Assembly (NCBI RefSeq): GCF_021190915.1
Contig: NZ_JAIOAP010000026.1
Coordinates: 1 to 64,000, forward strand
Length of the DNA: 64,000 nucleotides
Direction of reading: 5' to 3'
Source: Cohnella silvisoli
GTDB lineage: Bacteria; Bacillota; Bacilli; Paenibacillales; Paenibacillaceae
Shown: positions 24,721 to 33,199 of the stretch, piece after piece
Numbering within the stretch: the first letter of the stretch is position 1
Layout: every line of letters begins with the position of its first letter
Notes under the pieces: model-generated
What the model was told of the DNA's origin: nothing
What the model saw: only the letters and a program-made list of their open reading frames with translations
The model's database searches: none
Position numbers and translations under genes: made by a program

Positions 24721-25494
24721 ATGCTTATCGACACCCATGCCCACCTTGATTCTCCTAAGTTCGACAACGATCGCGAAGAGGTCATTTTCCGCGCGCGGCA
24801 GGCGGGAATCGACACGATCGTCAACATCGGCTTTAACCGGGAAACCATTCCCACGACAATGGCCCTCGCCGAGAAATATGATTTTATATACGCTGTCGTC
24901 GGTTGGCACCCTACAGATGCCATCGATATGAAGCTGGAAGAGGACTTGGCTTGGATTGAGCAGCTCTGCAGTCACCCCAAAGTGGTAGCCATCGGCGAAA
25001 TTGGGCTCGACTACCATTGGGATACTTCGCCGAAGGACATCCAGCATACGGTATTCCGAGAGCAGATTCGATTAGCCAGGCGGCTTAACAAACCAATCGT
25101 CATTCACAACCGCGATGCCCATGAAGATATTTTAAGATTGCTGAAGGAAGAGAAAGCATCCGAAGTCGGCGGCATTATGCATTGTTTCTCCGGCAGCTGG
25201 GAAACGGCTAAGCAATGTCTTGATATGAACTTCCATATTTCATTCGGGGGACCGGTTACTTTCAAGAACGCAAGGGTTCCCAAAGAGGTGTTGGAACGCG
25301 TTCCGCTCGACCGAATATTGCTGGAAACGGACGCGCCTTATTTAACTCCGCACCCTTATCGGGGGAAACGAAACGAGTCGGCTTACGTTCGTCTTGTCGC
25401 GGAGACCGCGGCCGAGATAAAAGGCATATCTCTGGAAGAAATTGCAAAAATCACGAGCGATAATGGACGCCGCTGTTTGGGCATAACGAGATAA
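24721..25494 (+). CDS. tatD: TatD-family metal-dependent hydrolase/DNase (YabD)
   Basis: The 257-residue TIM-barrel enzyme has the TatD marks: IDTHAHLD (metal histidines at residues 6 and 8), AIGEIGLDYH with the bridging Glu, PIVIHNRDA, IMHCFSGS and LETDAPYL. TatD proteins are magnesium-dependent 3'-5' nucleases and may remove damaged ends. GAAGGGAG precedes the ATG. It is in its usual place, before yabE and rnmV. Confidence 0.93.
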   Translation: MLIDTHAHLDSPKFDNDREEVIFRARQAGIDTIVNIGFNRETIPTTMALAEKYDFIYAVVGWHPTDAIDMKLEEDLAWIEQLCSHPKVVAIGEIGLDYHWDTSPKDIQHTVFREQIRLARRLNKPIVIHNRDAHEDILRLLKEEKASEVGGIMHCFSGSWETAKQCLDMNFHISFGGPVTFKNARVPKEVLERVPLDRILLETDAPYLTPHPYRGKRNESAYVRLVAETAAEIKGISLEEIAKITSDNGRRCLGITR

Positions 25495-25678
25495 ATCGAT
25501 TATCAAGGAGAAAAACAGACCGGTACGTAGAAAAAACTGGCTTTTGTTGCGAATAATCCTAAAGTACTGGTTAAATTCCGTCAAAATGGGGAAATTCGTC
25601 CGATGCACCTTCTTTACACCACTGCTAGGTAGAGGTTATTATCAACAACAGAAGTTCGAATATGACATTCCTTTTCCA

Positions 25679-25880
25679 GTGCGCTTAATCTCCCGAAAGG
25701 GAGAGTGGGGGACCCAACGCGGCGACGATTATAGTTATGCGTCCAAAGCGGTCCGAGCAATCTTGGGGTGAATATCGCAAGTAATAGTGACGAGGCTCTA
25801 TCTGAGTGACTCGACCTGTTATGCAGCGATTAGGGCAACTCTCTTTGTCCGAATCCGACAGCTAACCCCGCAAGCGTTAT
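25679..25880 (+). promoter_or_regulatory. c-di-AMP riboswitch (ydaO/yuaA type)
   Basis: The region carries the conserved elements of the ydaO aptamer in order: CGCTTAATC (25682), GTGGGGGACCCAA (25705), TTGGGGTGAAT (25763), TTAGGGCAACTC (25830) and CCGAATCCGACAGCTAACCCCGCAAGCG (25849-25876); the first and last close helix P1. Such RNAs switch transcription off when c-di-AMP binds and often control cell-wall hydrolases. A terminator follows at 25933 and the yabE-like gene next. Confidence 0.92.
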
Positions 25881-25932
25881 AGAGAGAGGTCAACCTCGTG
25901 CCGCGCTATTTCCTTACATTCTTCTACATGCG

Positions 25933-25970
25933 GAAGCCACGAACAGGTCCTCTGTCTCGATGGCTTTTTG
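25933..25970 (+). terminator. Riboswitch expression platform terminator
   Basis: AAGCCACGAACAG / CTGT, TCG, TGGCTTTTT form a hairpin with a T tail, about 50 bases after the c-di-AMP aptamer. It is probably formed when ligand is bound. Confidence 0.75.
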
Positions 25971-26036
25971 TGTTGAAAAAAAGGGTTATGCATGCTTGTA
26001 CATACGTATAAGCGAGCACGAACTGGTTAAGGCGGT

Positions 26037-26084
26037 ACTTAGATTCACAGCCGGAACGAATGGTTATGGGCATGAAATCTAAGT
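26037..26084 (+). other. Unexplained inverted repeat in the yabE leader
   Basis: ACTTAGATT (26037-26045) pairs perfectly with AATCTAAGT (26076-26084) across a 30-base loop. It lies after the riboswitch terminator and 84 bases before the yabE-like start codon, with no T run. It could be a protein site or a translation-controlling hairpin. The rest of 25971-26168 shows nothing else. Confidence 0.4.
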
Positions 26085-26168
26085 GTCGTTATCAAAATTG
26101 GATTAGTCGCGTCAGACAAGTATCATGCATCACAGTCGACGGCGGGGCTATGAAGGAGGAGCGAGAAA

Positions 26169-27326
26169 ATGGGCGTTATTCCTGTTGAGGAAACCCATGA
26201 TCCACGACCGACCGGCAAGCTTATCGCACTGCGATGGAAGCATGAGCATTTGCGCGTAATACTATTGGGCGCAATTCTCGTTTTTGCCATCACCATCATG
26301 TTCATGTCGTTGTTGCAGAAAGCAGCCAGCAAGAACATTACGATTATCGACAACGGAGTATCTTCCGTTCTCGTAACCCAGACTTCGAACGTAACCGGTT
26401 TTCTCGAAGAGCAGGGAATCCATGTCGGGCCTTACGATCGCCTTTCCATGCTCCCTTCGGATTCACTCGATGAGGGAAGCCGGATCGTCATCGATCGTGC
26501 GGTGGGAGTTACAGTTAAGGCGGACGGCAAACAAGCGGTTACCTACACGACCGAGCATACGGTTGGGGGAGTCATAAGCTCGCTTAAATTATCGCTGTCT
26601 GGAGATGATCGGATAAGTCCGGCTCTGAACAGTCCCTTGAAAGAGGGAATGACCGTTGAGGTTGTAAGGGTTCGTAAAGAAGTCACAGAGACCAAGTACC
26701 CGATCGCCTTTACGGTTGTGCAGCAGAAGAGTAAAGATTTAGAGTCAGGCAAGCAGAAGGTCGTAACGACGGGTAAAAATGGGCTAGTCGTCTTCAAGAC
26801 GGAACGGGTCTTTGAGAACGGCAAGCTGGTTAGTCAAGAAATGGTCGAGAAAACCGTTGCGCAGCCTGCTGTGCAGCAGGTCGTAGCTATTGGAACGAAA
26901 AAGAAACCAGAGATCGTCACTCTATCCTATAAGGGACCTCCTTCATCGGCGGAAGCCAAAGTCGTGAAGTTAAACGGCCAAAGCGTCAAAGTTAAACGCA
27001 TGCTGAACAATGTAACTCTGACTGCCTATTCCGCAGGGTTTGCTTCAACGGGTAAATCCAAGGGAGATTCCGGTTTCGGAGTGACTTCATCCGGCGCAAC
27101 CGTCCGAGAAGGACGCACAATTGCCGTAGACCCTAGGGTTATTCCGATTGGCTGGTGGGTTTACATCGAAGGCATCGGGTTCAGACGAGCGGAAGATACG
27201 GGCAGCGCCGTTAAGGGCAAGAAGATCGACGTCTATTACGACAGCGAGAAGCATGCCAACAATTTCGGATTGAAACGCGGCTATACCGTATATGTGATCG
27301 GTCCGGTTAAACCGTCCGCGGATTAA
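26169..27326 (+). CDS. yabE: YabE-like cell-wall hydrolase/resuscitation factor (DUF348-G5-3D)
   Basis: The 385-residue protein has one membrane span near residues 30-53 acting as an uncleaved signal anchor, two DUF348 repeats (about residues 58-165), a G5 domain (about 170-250) and a C-terminal 3D domain with its catalytic aspartates (TAYSAG...IAVDPRVIPIG...AEDTGSAVKGKKIDVY). Such proteins are lytic-transglycosylase-like and remodel peptidoglycan. Control by c-di-AMP is indicated by the riboswitch upstream, in line with the known role of this messenger in wall homeostasis. GGAGGAG precedes the ATG. It sits in the conserved tatD-yabE-rnmV order. Confidence 0.9.
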   Translation: MGVIPVEETHDPRPTGKLIALRWKHEHLRVILLGAILVFAITIMFMSLLQKAASKNITIIDNGVSSVLVTQTSNVTGFLEEQGIHVGPYDRLSMLPSDSLDEGSRIVIDRAVGVTVKADGKQAVTYTTEHTVGGVISSLKLSLSGDDRISPALNSPLKEGMTVEVVRVRKEVTETKYPIAFTVVQQKSKDLESGKQKVVTTGKNGLVVFKTERVFENGKLVSQEMVEKTVAQPAVQQVVAIGTKKKPEIVTLSYKGPPSSAEAKVVKLNGQSVKVKRMLNNVTLTAYSAGFASTGKSKGDSGFGVTSSGATVREGRTIAVDPRVIPIGWWVYIEGIGFRRAEDTGSAVKGKKIDVYYDSEKHANNFGLKRGYTVYVIGPVKPSAD

Positions 27327-27355
27327 ACGGTTCCGGCTATAGCTTGGGGATATAT

Positions 27356-27392
27356 CGGCTTCCCGTCCATAGGACGGCGAAGCCGTTTTTCT
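27356..27392 (+). terminator. Terminator after yabE
   Basis: CGGCTTCCCGTCC / GGACGGCGAAGCCG with loop ATA and TTTTT tail: a long near-perfect hairpin. Confidence 0.88.
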
Positions 27393-27456
27393 TGCTGTCT
27401 GCCTTAATCTCGTATACGCTAATAGGAATGGCTTAATAAAGGCGGAATGAAATTGT

Positions 27457-28008
27457 ATGCTTAGAGAAATGATTGTCGTTGAAGGCAAAGACGACACGAC
27501 AGCCGTTCAGAGGGCTGTGAGCGCCGATACGATCGAAACGGGAGGTTCCGCGATCGGAGAAGACGTGCTGCGCCGCATTGAGCTTGCTCAAGCACGCAGA
27601 GGAGTCATCATCCTAACCGATCCGGACGCTCCTGGAGAGCGTATCCGCAAAATCGTGGCGGAACGCGTACCGGGCTGCAAACATGCTTTTCTGACGAAGG
27701 ATGAGGCTAGAGGGCGCCGGGGCATCGGTGTTGAGCATGCGTCAGACGACGCCATTCGCAGGGCGCTGGATGGCGTTCGAAGCCCTGAGAGCGATTCCGG
27801 GGAGCTTGGAGAGATCGAATGGAGCGACTTGCTCACTACGGGGCTTATCGTCCAGCCTTCATCCGCCCGCCGCAGGGAGCGCATGGGGGAGCTGCTTGGG
27901 ATCGGTTATGCCAACGGCAAACAATTTTACAAACGATGTCTCATGTTCCGGATTACGCGGCTCGAATTTCTGACCGCATTGGAACAACTGGAGCGGGAAG
28001 GATTATAG
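27457..28008 (+). CDS. rnmV: Ribonuclease M5
   Basis: The 183-residue TOPRIM-domain nuclease matures 5S rRNA precursor by cutting both strands of helix I, with ribosomal protein L18 bound. Catalytic residues lie in VVEGKDDTTAV (Glu near residue 9) and ILTDPDAPGERIRK (DxD, about residues 55-57). Length matches the family. The start ATG has AAAGGCGGAA upstream. Its stop is directly followed by the rsmA ATG, so the two rRNA-processing genes are translationally linked. Confidence 0.93.
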   Translation: MLREMIVVEGKDDTTAVQRAVSADTIETGGSAIGEDVLRRIELAQARRGVIILTDPDAPGERIRKIVAERVPGCKHAFLTKDEARGRRGIGVEHASDDAIRRALDGVRSPESDSGELGEIEWSDLLTTGLIVQPSSARRRERMGELLGIGYANGKQFYKRCLMFRITRLEFLTALEQLEREGL

Positions 28009-29028
28009 ATGACCATGAAGAAACCGACAGACAAGAACGGAGGGGCTAAGAAGTATGGGCCCCACACAAAGCCGTATCAGCATTTCAATTCTTCCAAGCC
28101 GACCGACGCAGCCCTTATAAAAAGCGCGGCTGCTGCCCCTCCTAAAGACATTCTGAAGGAAATTGCCACCTCTAGCCGTACGCGCGATATCATTCGCAAA
28201 CATCGGTTCACCTTTAAGAAGAGCTTGGGACAAAATTTTCTGATTGATGGGGACGTGCTCGATCAGATCATTGCCGCAGCAGGCTTGGATGAGACGCGTG
28301 GAGCGCTAGAGATCGGTCCAGGCATTGGATCGCTCACGGAGCAGTTGGCTAAAGCTGCGGGTAAAGTGGCGGCTGTGGAAATCGATCGGCGTCTCATTCC
28401 TATTTTGCAGGAAGTAATGTCCCCGTATAAGAACGTCAGCATTGTTCAGAGCGACATCCTTAAGACGGATTTGAAGCAGCTGTGGACGGAGCAGTTCACC
28501 GGTCTTGCGGGGGTAAGCGTAGTTGCCAACCTGCCGTACTACGTGACGACGCCGATTATCATGAAGCTGTTGGAAGAACGTCTGCCTTTGGAAAATATCG
28601 TGGTCATGGTGCAGAAGGAAGTCGCGGAGAGGATGGCAGCCAAGCCCGGAGGCAAAGAGTTCGGAAGCCTAAGCATTGCCGTTCAGTACTATTGCGAGCC
28701 CGAGCTGGTATGCGTTGTCCCCGGCAAAGCGTTCATCCCTGCTCCTAACGTGGATTCCGCTGTCATTAAGCTCAAGCGGCGCCAGGAGCCGGTCGTAAGC
28801 GTGCGTGATGAAGCGAAGTATTTCCACGTCGTCCAGACCGCTTTTGCGCAGCGGCGCAAAACTCTGGCCAATAACCTTTCGGCTTTCTCGGGGAAAGAGC
28901 GCAAAGGTGAACTTTCCGAAATGCTGCAGCGAATCGGCATTCAGCCCGAACGCCGTGCGGAGACGCTTTCTCTTCAGGAATTCGCAATCGTTTGTGAAGC
29001 GCTAATGGATAGCGGCATGCTCGTTTAA
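28009..29028 (+). CDS. rsmA: 16S rRNA dimethyladenosine transferase (KsgA)
   Basis: The 339-residue enzyme dimethylates A1518 and A1519 in helix 45 of 16S rRNA. Motifs are KSLGQNFL (about residue 69), LEIGPGIGSLTEQLA, VEIDRRL and NLPYYVTTPI. It is about 45 residues longer than usual: the family N-terminus (KEIATSSRTRDIIRKHRF) begins near residue 49. The added segment is rich in Lys, Pro and Ala, and no alternative ATG, GTG or TTG start lies near the normal position, so the extension seems real. GGAAGGA precedes the ATG. It follows rnmV without a gap. Confidence 0.93.
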   Translation: MTMKKPTDKNGGAKKYGPHTKPYQHFNSSKPTDAALIKSAAAAPPKDILKEIATSSRTRDIIRKHRFTFKKSLGQNFLIDGDVLDQIIAAAGLDETRGALEIGPGIGSLTEQLAKAAGKVAAVEIDRRLIPILQEVMSPYKNVSIVQSDILKTDLKQLWTEQFTGLAGVSVVANLPYYVTTPIIMKLLEERLPLENIVVMVQKEVAERMAAKPGGKEFGSLSIAVQYYCEPELVCVVPGKAFIPAPNVDSAVIKLKRRQEPVVSVRDEAKYFHVVQTAFAQRRKTLANNLSAFSGKERKGELSEMLQRIGIQPERRAETLSLQEFAIVCEALMDSGMLV

Positions 29029-29050
29029 ACGGAAGTGCATCCGGACGCGC

Positions 29051-29078
29051 ACAGGAAGGCGCTTAGCTCCATAGGATA
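29051..29078 (+). promoter_or_regulatory. Sigma-K-like promoter of yabG
   Basis: AC (29051-29052), 17 bases, CATAGGATA (29070-29078) fit the late mother-cell sigma-K pattern (AC, CATAnnnTA). B. subtilis yabG is sigma-K dependent. The leader would be short, about 14 bases. Confidence 0.5.
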
Positions 29079-29098
29079 GACGAAGAGGTGATTTGCCC

Positions 29099-29977
29099 AT
29101 GAAGCAGGGGGATCTAGTCGTTCGCAAATCCTATGGCGGAGATGTGCTGTTCCGAGTTGCCGCATTCGCCGGCAGCCAGGCCGTGCTTAGAGGGATGGAT
29201 TATCGCTTGCTCGCCGACGCCCCCGCCCACGATCTTCAAACGGTGCGAAATCCGGACGAGCTCGGAGGGACGCGCCAGGCGCGCATACACGCAACGGAAT
29301 CGCTGCGGCGGATGAACGAGGAACGTAATCGGCAAACCGGGCGTGCGGGGTTTACATCGGCTCTAGACGATCGCCGGCAGCCATTCTTTGAAATGCCCGG
29401 CAAAGTCCTTCACCTGGACGGCGACGCTAATTACTTAAAGAAAAGTATGCAAGTGTACGCTCAGCTAAGGGTTCCGGCAGAAGGCGTGAATTGCCATGAG
29501 TCGCAAATGGCGCAAGTTCTGCTTCGAATGCTCCCGCAATTCCATCCCGATATTGTCGTTATAACCGGTCATGACGGCGTGCTGAAGCAACGGGAGGACT
29601 TACAGCATCTTAGCAGCTATAAGAATTCCTTGAATTTCGTTCAGGCGGTAAACGTTGCAAGGGATTATGAGCGCAATCGCGATTCGCTCGTCGTCATCGC
29701 CGGCGCTTGCCAATCCCATTTCGAGGCACTTCTTCAAGCAGGCTCGAATTTTGCAAGCTCTCCCGGACGCATTATGATTCATGCGCTTGATCCGGTTTAT
29801 GTCGCCGTGCGGGCATCGTTCACGCCTTTCCGCGATACAATTAACATTTCGGATGTTATTGCGCATACCATTAGCGGAAGGCAAGGGGTAGGCGGAATTG
29901 AAACCATGGGACGATATCGCATCGGCGTTCCGAATCTAAAAGCTGCAAGTTCCGAACATAATGTGAACATTGTGTGA
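29099..29977 (+). CDS. yabG: Sporulation-specific protease YabG
   Basis: The 292-residue cysteine protease processes spore-coat proteins in the mother cell. The catalytic pair described for the family is visible: VITGHDG (His, about residue 154) and IAGACQSHFEALL (Cys, about residue 203). ATG 29099 has GAGGTG eight bases upstream; TTG 29093 is too close to it. The gene is in its normal place between rsmA and veg. Confidence 0.93.
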   Translation: MKQGDLVVRKSYGGDVLFRVAAFAGSQAVLRGMDYRLLADAPAHDLQTVRNPDELGGTRQARIHATESLRRMNEERNRQTGRAGFTSALDDRRQPFFEMPGKVLHLDGDANYLKKSMQVYAQLRVPAEGVNCHESQMAQVLLRMLPQFHPDIVVITGHDGVLKQREDLQHLSSYKNSLNFVQAVNVARDYERNRDSLVVIAGACQSHFEALLQAGSNFASSPGRIMIHALDPVYVAVRASFTPFRDTINISDVIAHTISGRQGVGGIETMGRYRIGVPNLKAASSEHNVNIV

Positions 29978-30029
29978 CGAAAATGAAGAGAACTTTAGAA
30001 AAAGCCCATATCCTCAAGGAAAATGACCG

Positions 30030-30059
30030 TTGACATTAAATCCGCTTCGTTGATATAAT
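30030..30059 (+). promoter_or_regulatory. veg promoter 1 (sigma-A)
   Basis: TTGACA (30030-30035), 18 bases, TATAAT (30054-30059): perfect hexamers. Confidence 0.8.
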
Positions 30060-30070
30060 ATTCTGCTCAT

Positions 30071-30099
30071 TTGACACCTCCCCTGTTTTTAGATATAAT
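30071..30099 (+). promoter_or_regulatory. veg promoter 2 (sigma-A)
   Basis: TTGACA (30071-30076), 17 bases, TATAAT (30094-30099): a full consensus promoter 41 bases downstream of promoter 1. Two strong tandem promoters at veg are also known in B. subtilis. Confidence 0.88.
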
Positions 30100-30126
30100 T
30101 TACAGGGAAAGAGGTGGTAGTGGATC

Positions 30127-30402
30127 ATGGCTAAAAACGCGCTTCTAGAGATCAAACGAAGCCTGGAACCGCACGTCGGCTCCAAAATCATGCTCCGCGC
30201 CAACGGTGGCCGCCGCAAAACCATCGAACGCACGGGCGTACTGGAAGAAATCTACCCATCGGTTTTCATTGTTAAACTGGATCAGGAACAGCACGCGTTT
30301 AAGCGGGTTTCGTACAGTTACGCTGATATTTTGACTGAATCCGTGGAAGTTATGCTGTGCAATGAAGATGGCCAGGTTCGCATCAACTATTTATCGCACT
30401 GA
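30127..30402 (+). CDS. veg: Veg protein (biofilm-associated)
   Basis: The 91-residue protein matches Veg from end to end (LLEIKRSLEPHVGSKIMLRANGGRRKTIERTGVLEEIYPSVFIV). It is a small SH3-like protein that in B. subtilis promotes biofilm matrix gene expression by acting against SinR, by an unknown mechanism. AAAGAGGTGG precedes the ATG. Two perfect sigma-A promoters drive it and a terminator follows, so it is a highly expressed single-gene unit. Confidence 0.95.
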   Translation: MAKNALLEIKRSLEPHVGSKIMLRANGGRRKTIERTGVLEEIYPSVFIVKLDQEQHAFKRVSYSYADILTESVEVMLCNEDGQVRINYLSH

Positions 30403-30416
30403 CACGGTTAATTGCA

Positions 30417-30455
30417 CGGGCAGCATGGCGCTTTGAGCGCTGAGCTGCCCGTTTT
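30417..30455 (+). terminator. Terminator after veg
   Basis: CGGGCAGC / GCTGCCCG with an inner GCGC pairing, followed by TTTT. Confidence 0.82.
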
Positions 30456-30485
30456 GCATGTACAGGCTTCCTTCAAGGCATCCTA
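30456..30485 (+). promoter_or_regulatory. Sigma-G promoter of sspF
   Basis: GCATG (30456-30460), exactly 18 bases, CATCCTA (30479-30485): full match to the forespore sigma-G consensus (GMATR, CATnnTA). It begins at the last base of the veg terminator. Confidence 0.85.
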
Positions 30486-30531
30486 TGGGAGTACGCCGCT
30501 TGGTGTTACATCACGCATAGGAGGCGACAGT

Positions 30532-30714
30532 ATGACTCGAAGAAGAAGCGTCATGTCCGAGCAATTCAAGGCAGAGTTGGCGAAGGATCTTGGATTTTAT
30601 GAAACGGTGCAGCGCGAAGGCTGGGGCGGAATCCGCACCAAGGACGCCGGAAATATGGTGAAACGGGCGATTCAAATCGCCGAGCAGACGGCGGCTAAGT
30701 CTCCGCAGACGTAG
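30532..30714 (+). CDS. sspF: Small acid-soluble spore protein, SspF type
   Basis: The 60-residue protein matches the minor alpha/beta-type SASP SspF (TRRRSVMSEQFKAELAKDLG, then GWGGIRTKDAGNMVKRAI). It coats spore DNA and protects it from damage. AGGAGG lies seven bases before the ATG. A consensus sigma-G promoter precedes it. The conserved neighbourhood veg-sspF-ispE is kept. Confidence 0.95.
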   Translation: MTRRRSVMSEQFKAELAKDLGFYETVQREGWGGIRTKDAGNMVKRAIQIAEQTAAKSPQT

Positions 30715-30863
30715 AGGATAAGCTAGGCAAATCGGAGGGCGGGTTCCTGTTCGCGGGGATTCGACCTCTTTTTTCGCATTTAGGGACTCTGTTTGTTATA
30801 ATATGTAAAGGTTTTTTGGAGCCCGGATGTGAACAAATAACCCGTCTTACTTGGGAAGTGGTG

Positions 30864-31727
30864 ATGAAATTGACTAAGATCTATGAGAAGGCTCCCGCCA
30901 AGATCAATTTACTGCTGGACGTGCTGCGCAAGAGGGAAGACGGTTTTCATGAAGTAGAGATGATTATGACGATGGTGGATTTGGCTGACCGCCTTGAGAT
31001 GGAAGAGCTTCCACGGGATCAGATCGTCCTCTCCAGTCAGGTGGGCTTCATCCCCTTGGACGAGAAGAACCTCGCCTTCCAAGCTGCCAAGCTCATTAAG
31101 GAGCGCTACGGGGTCAAACGGGGCGTCTACATTCATTTGGATAAACAAATACCGGTTGCCGCAGGCTTGGCTGGAGGAAGCAGCGACGCGGCCGCAACTC
31201 TAAGAGGACTTAATCGGTTATGGAACCTTGAGCTGTCAACGGATGAGCTCGAAGTGCTCGGAGCAGAGCTAGGGTCGGATGTGCCCTTTTGCATACGCGG
31301 GGGAACCGCCCTTGCCCGGGGACGGGGCGAGAAGCTCGAAAGCATCTCTCCCCCGCCTCAATGCTGGGTCATCCTCGCTAAACCCCCGATCAACGTATCG
31401 ACGGCTGACGTGTATGGGAAATTTCGAGTGAACGAATTAAAGAAACATCCCTCTATTCCGGACATGCTGGATGCTCTATCCCGGCAATCCTTCTCCGGCA
31501 TGTGCGACTGTTTAGGCAATGTGCTCGAGTCCGTAACTCTTAATCGTTACCCGGAGGTACGGCAAATTAAAGACTGCATGGTGAAAGCGGGAGCCGATGG
31601 CGTATTGATGTCCGGCAGCGGACCAACCGTGTTCGGCCTCGTGTCCAAAGAAATCAAAGTCGCACGTGTCTATAATGCCTTAAGAGGCTTCTGTAAAGAA
31701 GTATATGTGGTAAGAATGCTGACATAA
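30864..31727 (+). CDS. ispE: 4-diphosphocytidyl-2-C-methyl-D-erythritol kinase
   Basis: The 287-residue GHMP kinase phosphorylates CDP-methylerythritol in the MEP isoprenoid pathway. The ATP-binding loop PVAAGLAGGSSDAAA lies at about residues 95-109; APAKINLLLDVLRKREDGFHEVEMIM is the family N-terminus and the third GHMP motif is MSGSGPTVFG. ATG 30864 is chosen from that alignment; the ribosome-binding site (AAGTGGTG) is weak. TATAAT at about 30797 probably belongs to its promoter. Confidence 0.93.
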   Translation: MKLTKIYEKAPAKINLLLDVLRKREDGFHEVEMIMTMVDLADRLEMEELPRDQIVLSSQVGFIPLDEKNLAFQAAKLIKERYGVKRGVYIHLDKQIPVAAGLAGGSSDAAATLRGLNRLWNLELSTDELEVLGAELGSDVPFCIRGGTALARGRGEKLESISPPPQCWVILAKPPINVSTADVYGKFRVNELKKHPSIPDMLDALSRQSFSGMCDCLGNVLESVTLNRYPEVRQIKDCMVKAGADGVLMSGSGPTVFGLVSKEIKVARVYNALRGFCKEVYVVRMLT

Positions 31728-31760
31728 AACTTGCGTAAACGCCGGTCAGCTTCGAACTTC

Positions 31761-31790
31761 TTGCCCAAAACCGTATAAAAATGTTATGAT
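31761..31790 (+). promoter_or_regulatory. Sigma-A promoter of purR
   Basis: TTGCCC (31761-31766), 18 bases, TATGAT (31785-31790), 39 bases before the purR start. Confidence 0.55.
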
Positions 31791-31828
31791 GGACATAAAA
31801 TATTCGGATTTGGACGGGAGAGGGGAAC

Positions 31829-32650
31829 GTGAAGAAGTTGAAACGAAGCGCTAGGCTCGTTGAAATGACGCAGTATTTATTGGCCCGTCCTCATACGTTA
31901 ATTTCCCTTACAGCGTTCGCCGAACGTTACCAATCGGCCAAGTCGTCCATAAGCGAAGATTTGGCGATTATTAAAGAGGTATTCGAAGACGAAGGAATTG
32001 GGGAACTTAATACGTTAGCGGGAGCTGCCGGCGGTGTGCGGTTCGTTCCTAAGTGTCGTAAAGATCTGGCTTTGGAGAAAATCGTTACGATATGCCGAGA
32101 GTTAGAGCAGCCGGACCGGCTTCTGCCGGGCGGTTATCTATATATGACGGATTTGCTTGGACAGCCTGCGTTGATGCAGGAGGTAGGCCGGATGTTCGCT
32201 TCCGCTTTCGCGGATAGGAATATCGATGTCATTATGACGGTCGAAACCAAAGGAATCCCTCTCGCGCATGCGACGGCACAATATTTGAACTTGCCTGTCG
32301 TCATCGTGCGCAGGGATCATAAAGTGACGGAGGGCTCGGCCGTAAGCATCAATTACGTATCCGGCTCGACGAAGCGGATTCAAACGATGTCGCTCGCACG
32401 CCGAGCGCTTAAGGAAGAGTCGCGTGTTCTTATTATCGATGATTTCATGAAGGCGGGCGGAACGATCCAAGGAATGGTCGATTTACTGCACGAGTTCCGC
32501 GCAGTCGTCGCCGGAGTGGGCGTCTTCGTTGAATCCGGCGAGGTAGATAACGAAGAACGATTATTGCATGATTACGTATCGTTGGCCCGATTAACGGAAG
32601 TAGACTTGAAAACCCGTCATATTACCATTCAACCGGGTAACTTTTTCTAA
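31829..32650 (+). CDS. purR: Purine operon repressor
   Basis: The 273-residue protein joins an N-terminal winged helix (about residues 1-74) to a phosphoribosyltransferase-like domain that senses PRPP; the PRPP loop is VLIIDDFMKAGGT (about residues 199-211). It represses purine synthesis genes, and PRPP relieves repression. The start is GTG with GAGAGGGG upstream. It lies in the conserved ispE-purR-ridA-spoVG order, and prs, which makes PRPP, is 3 kb downstream. Confidence 0.95.
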   Translation: MKKLKRSARLVEMTQYLLARPHTLISLTAFAERYQSAKSSISEDLAIIKEVFEDEGIGELNTLAGAAGGVRFVPKCRKDLALEKIVTICRELEQPDRLLPGGYLYMTDLLGQPALMQEVGRMFASAFADRNIDVIMTVETKGIPLAHATAQYLNLPVVIVRRDHKVTEGSAVSINYVSGSTKRIQTMSLARRALKEESRVLIIDDFMKAGGTIQGMVDLLHEFRAVVAGVGVFVESGEVDNEERLLHDYVSLARLTEVDLKTRHITIQPGNFF

Positions 32651-32691
32651 TTCGCGATTTCAGTTAAATATATGGTTTGGAGGATTGCTCA

Positions 32692-33090
32692 ATGTCACTT
32701 AAGATCGTTTCCACCCAAGAAGCCCCTGCCGCAATCGGCCCCTATGCGCAAGCGGTTCGCTCAGGCAACTTATTGTTCACTTCCGGGCAGATTCCATTAA
32801 CGCCATCCGGCGAGCTCGTAACCGGAGGAATTCAGGAGCAAACCCATCAAGTTCTGAGCAACTTAAAAGCGGTCTTGAAAGCAGAAGGCGCTACTCTTCA
32901 AGACGTCATTAAAGCGACCGTGTTTTTAAAGGATATGAACCAATTCGCGGAGTTCAATTCGGTTTACGCATCTTACTTTGGAGAGCATGCGCCAGCCCGT
33001 TCAACCGTAGAAGTGGCAAGGCTTCCGAGGGATGTTTTTGTCGAAATAGAAGTGATCGCGACGATCCGTGTCGAAAGTCCAGAACTTTAA
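32692..33090 (+). CDS. ridA: Enamine/imine deaminase RidA (YabJ)
   Basis: The 132-residue trimeric protein hydrolyses reactive 2-aminoacrylate and related imines released by PLP enzymes. Family marks are VSTQEAPAAIGPYAQAV, SGQIPL, ATVFLKDMNQFAEFN and the arginine in ARSTVEVARLP. ATG 32692 lies seven bases after GGAGGA. It follows purR as in B. subtilis, where the homologue is needed for normal PurR control. It is the housekeeping copy; a divergent paralogue is in the catabolic cluster at 17047. Confidence 0.94.
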   Translation: MSLKIVSTQEAPAAIGPYAQAVRSGNLLFTSGQIPLTPSGELVTGGIQEQTHQVLSNLKAVLKAEGATLQDVIKATVFLKDMNQFAEFNSVYASYFGEHAPARSTVEVARLPRDVFVEIEVIATIRVESPEL

Positions 33091-33130
33091 AAAATAATTT
33101 CAAATTTAGCAGTAGTTTTTCCAGATTTAA

Positions 33131-33159
33131 GAAGGAATTCGCATTGGCTTGTGGAATAT
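33131..33159 (+). promoter_or_regulatory. Sigma-H promoter of spoVG
   Basis: GAAGGAATT (33131-33139), 11 bases, GTGGAATAT (33151-33159) match the sigma-H consensus (RnAGGAwWW, RnnGAATwW) at every defined base. spoVG is the classic sigma-H gene in B. subtilis. Confidence 0.88.
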
Positions 33160-33199
33160 TACACCAAGTCTTTCTGATGGACAAAGGTGGTGAACACAA

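Noticed and set aside
31750..31808. PurR boxes before purR
   Set aside because: Only weak single-arm matches (TTCGAAC, ATTCGG) with wrong spacing.
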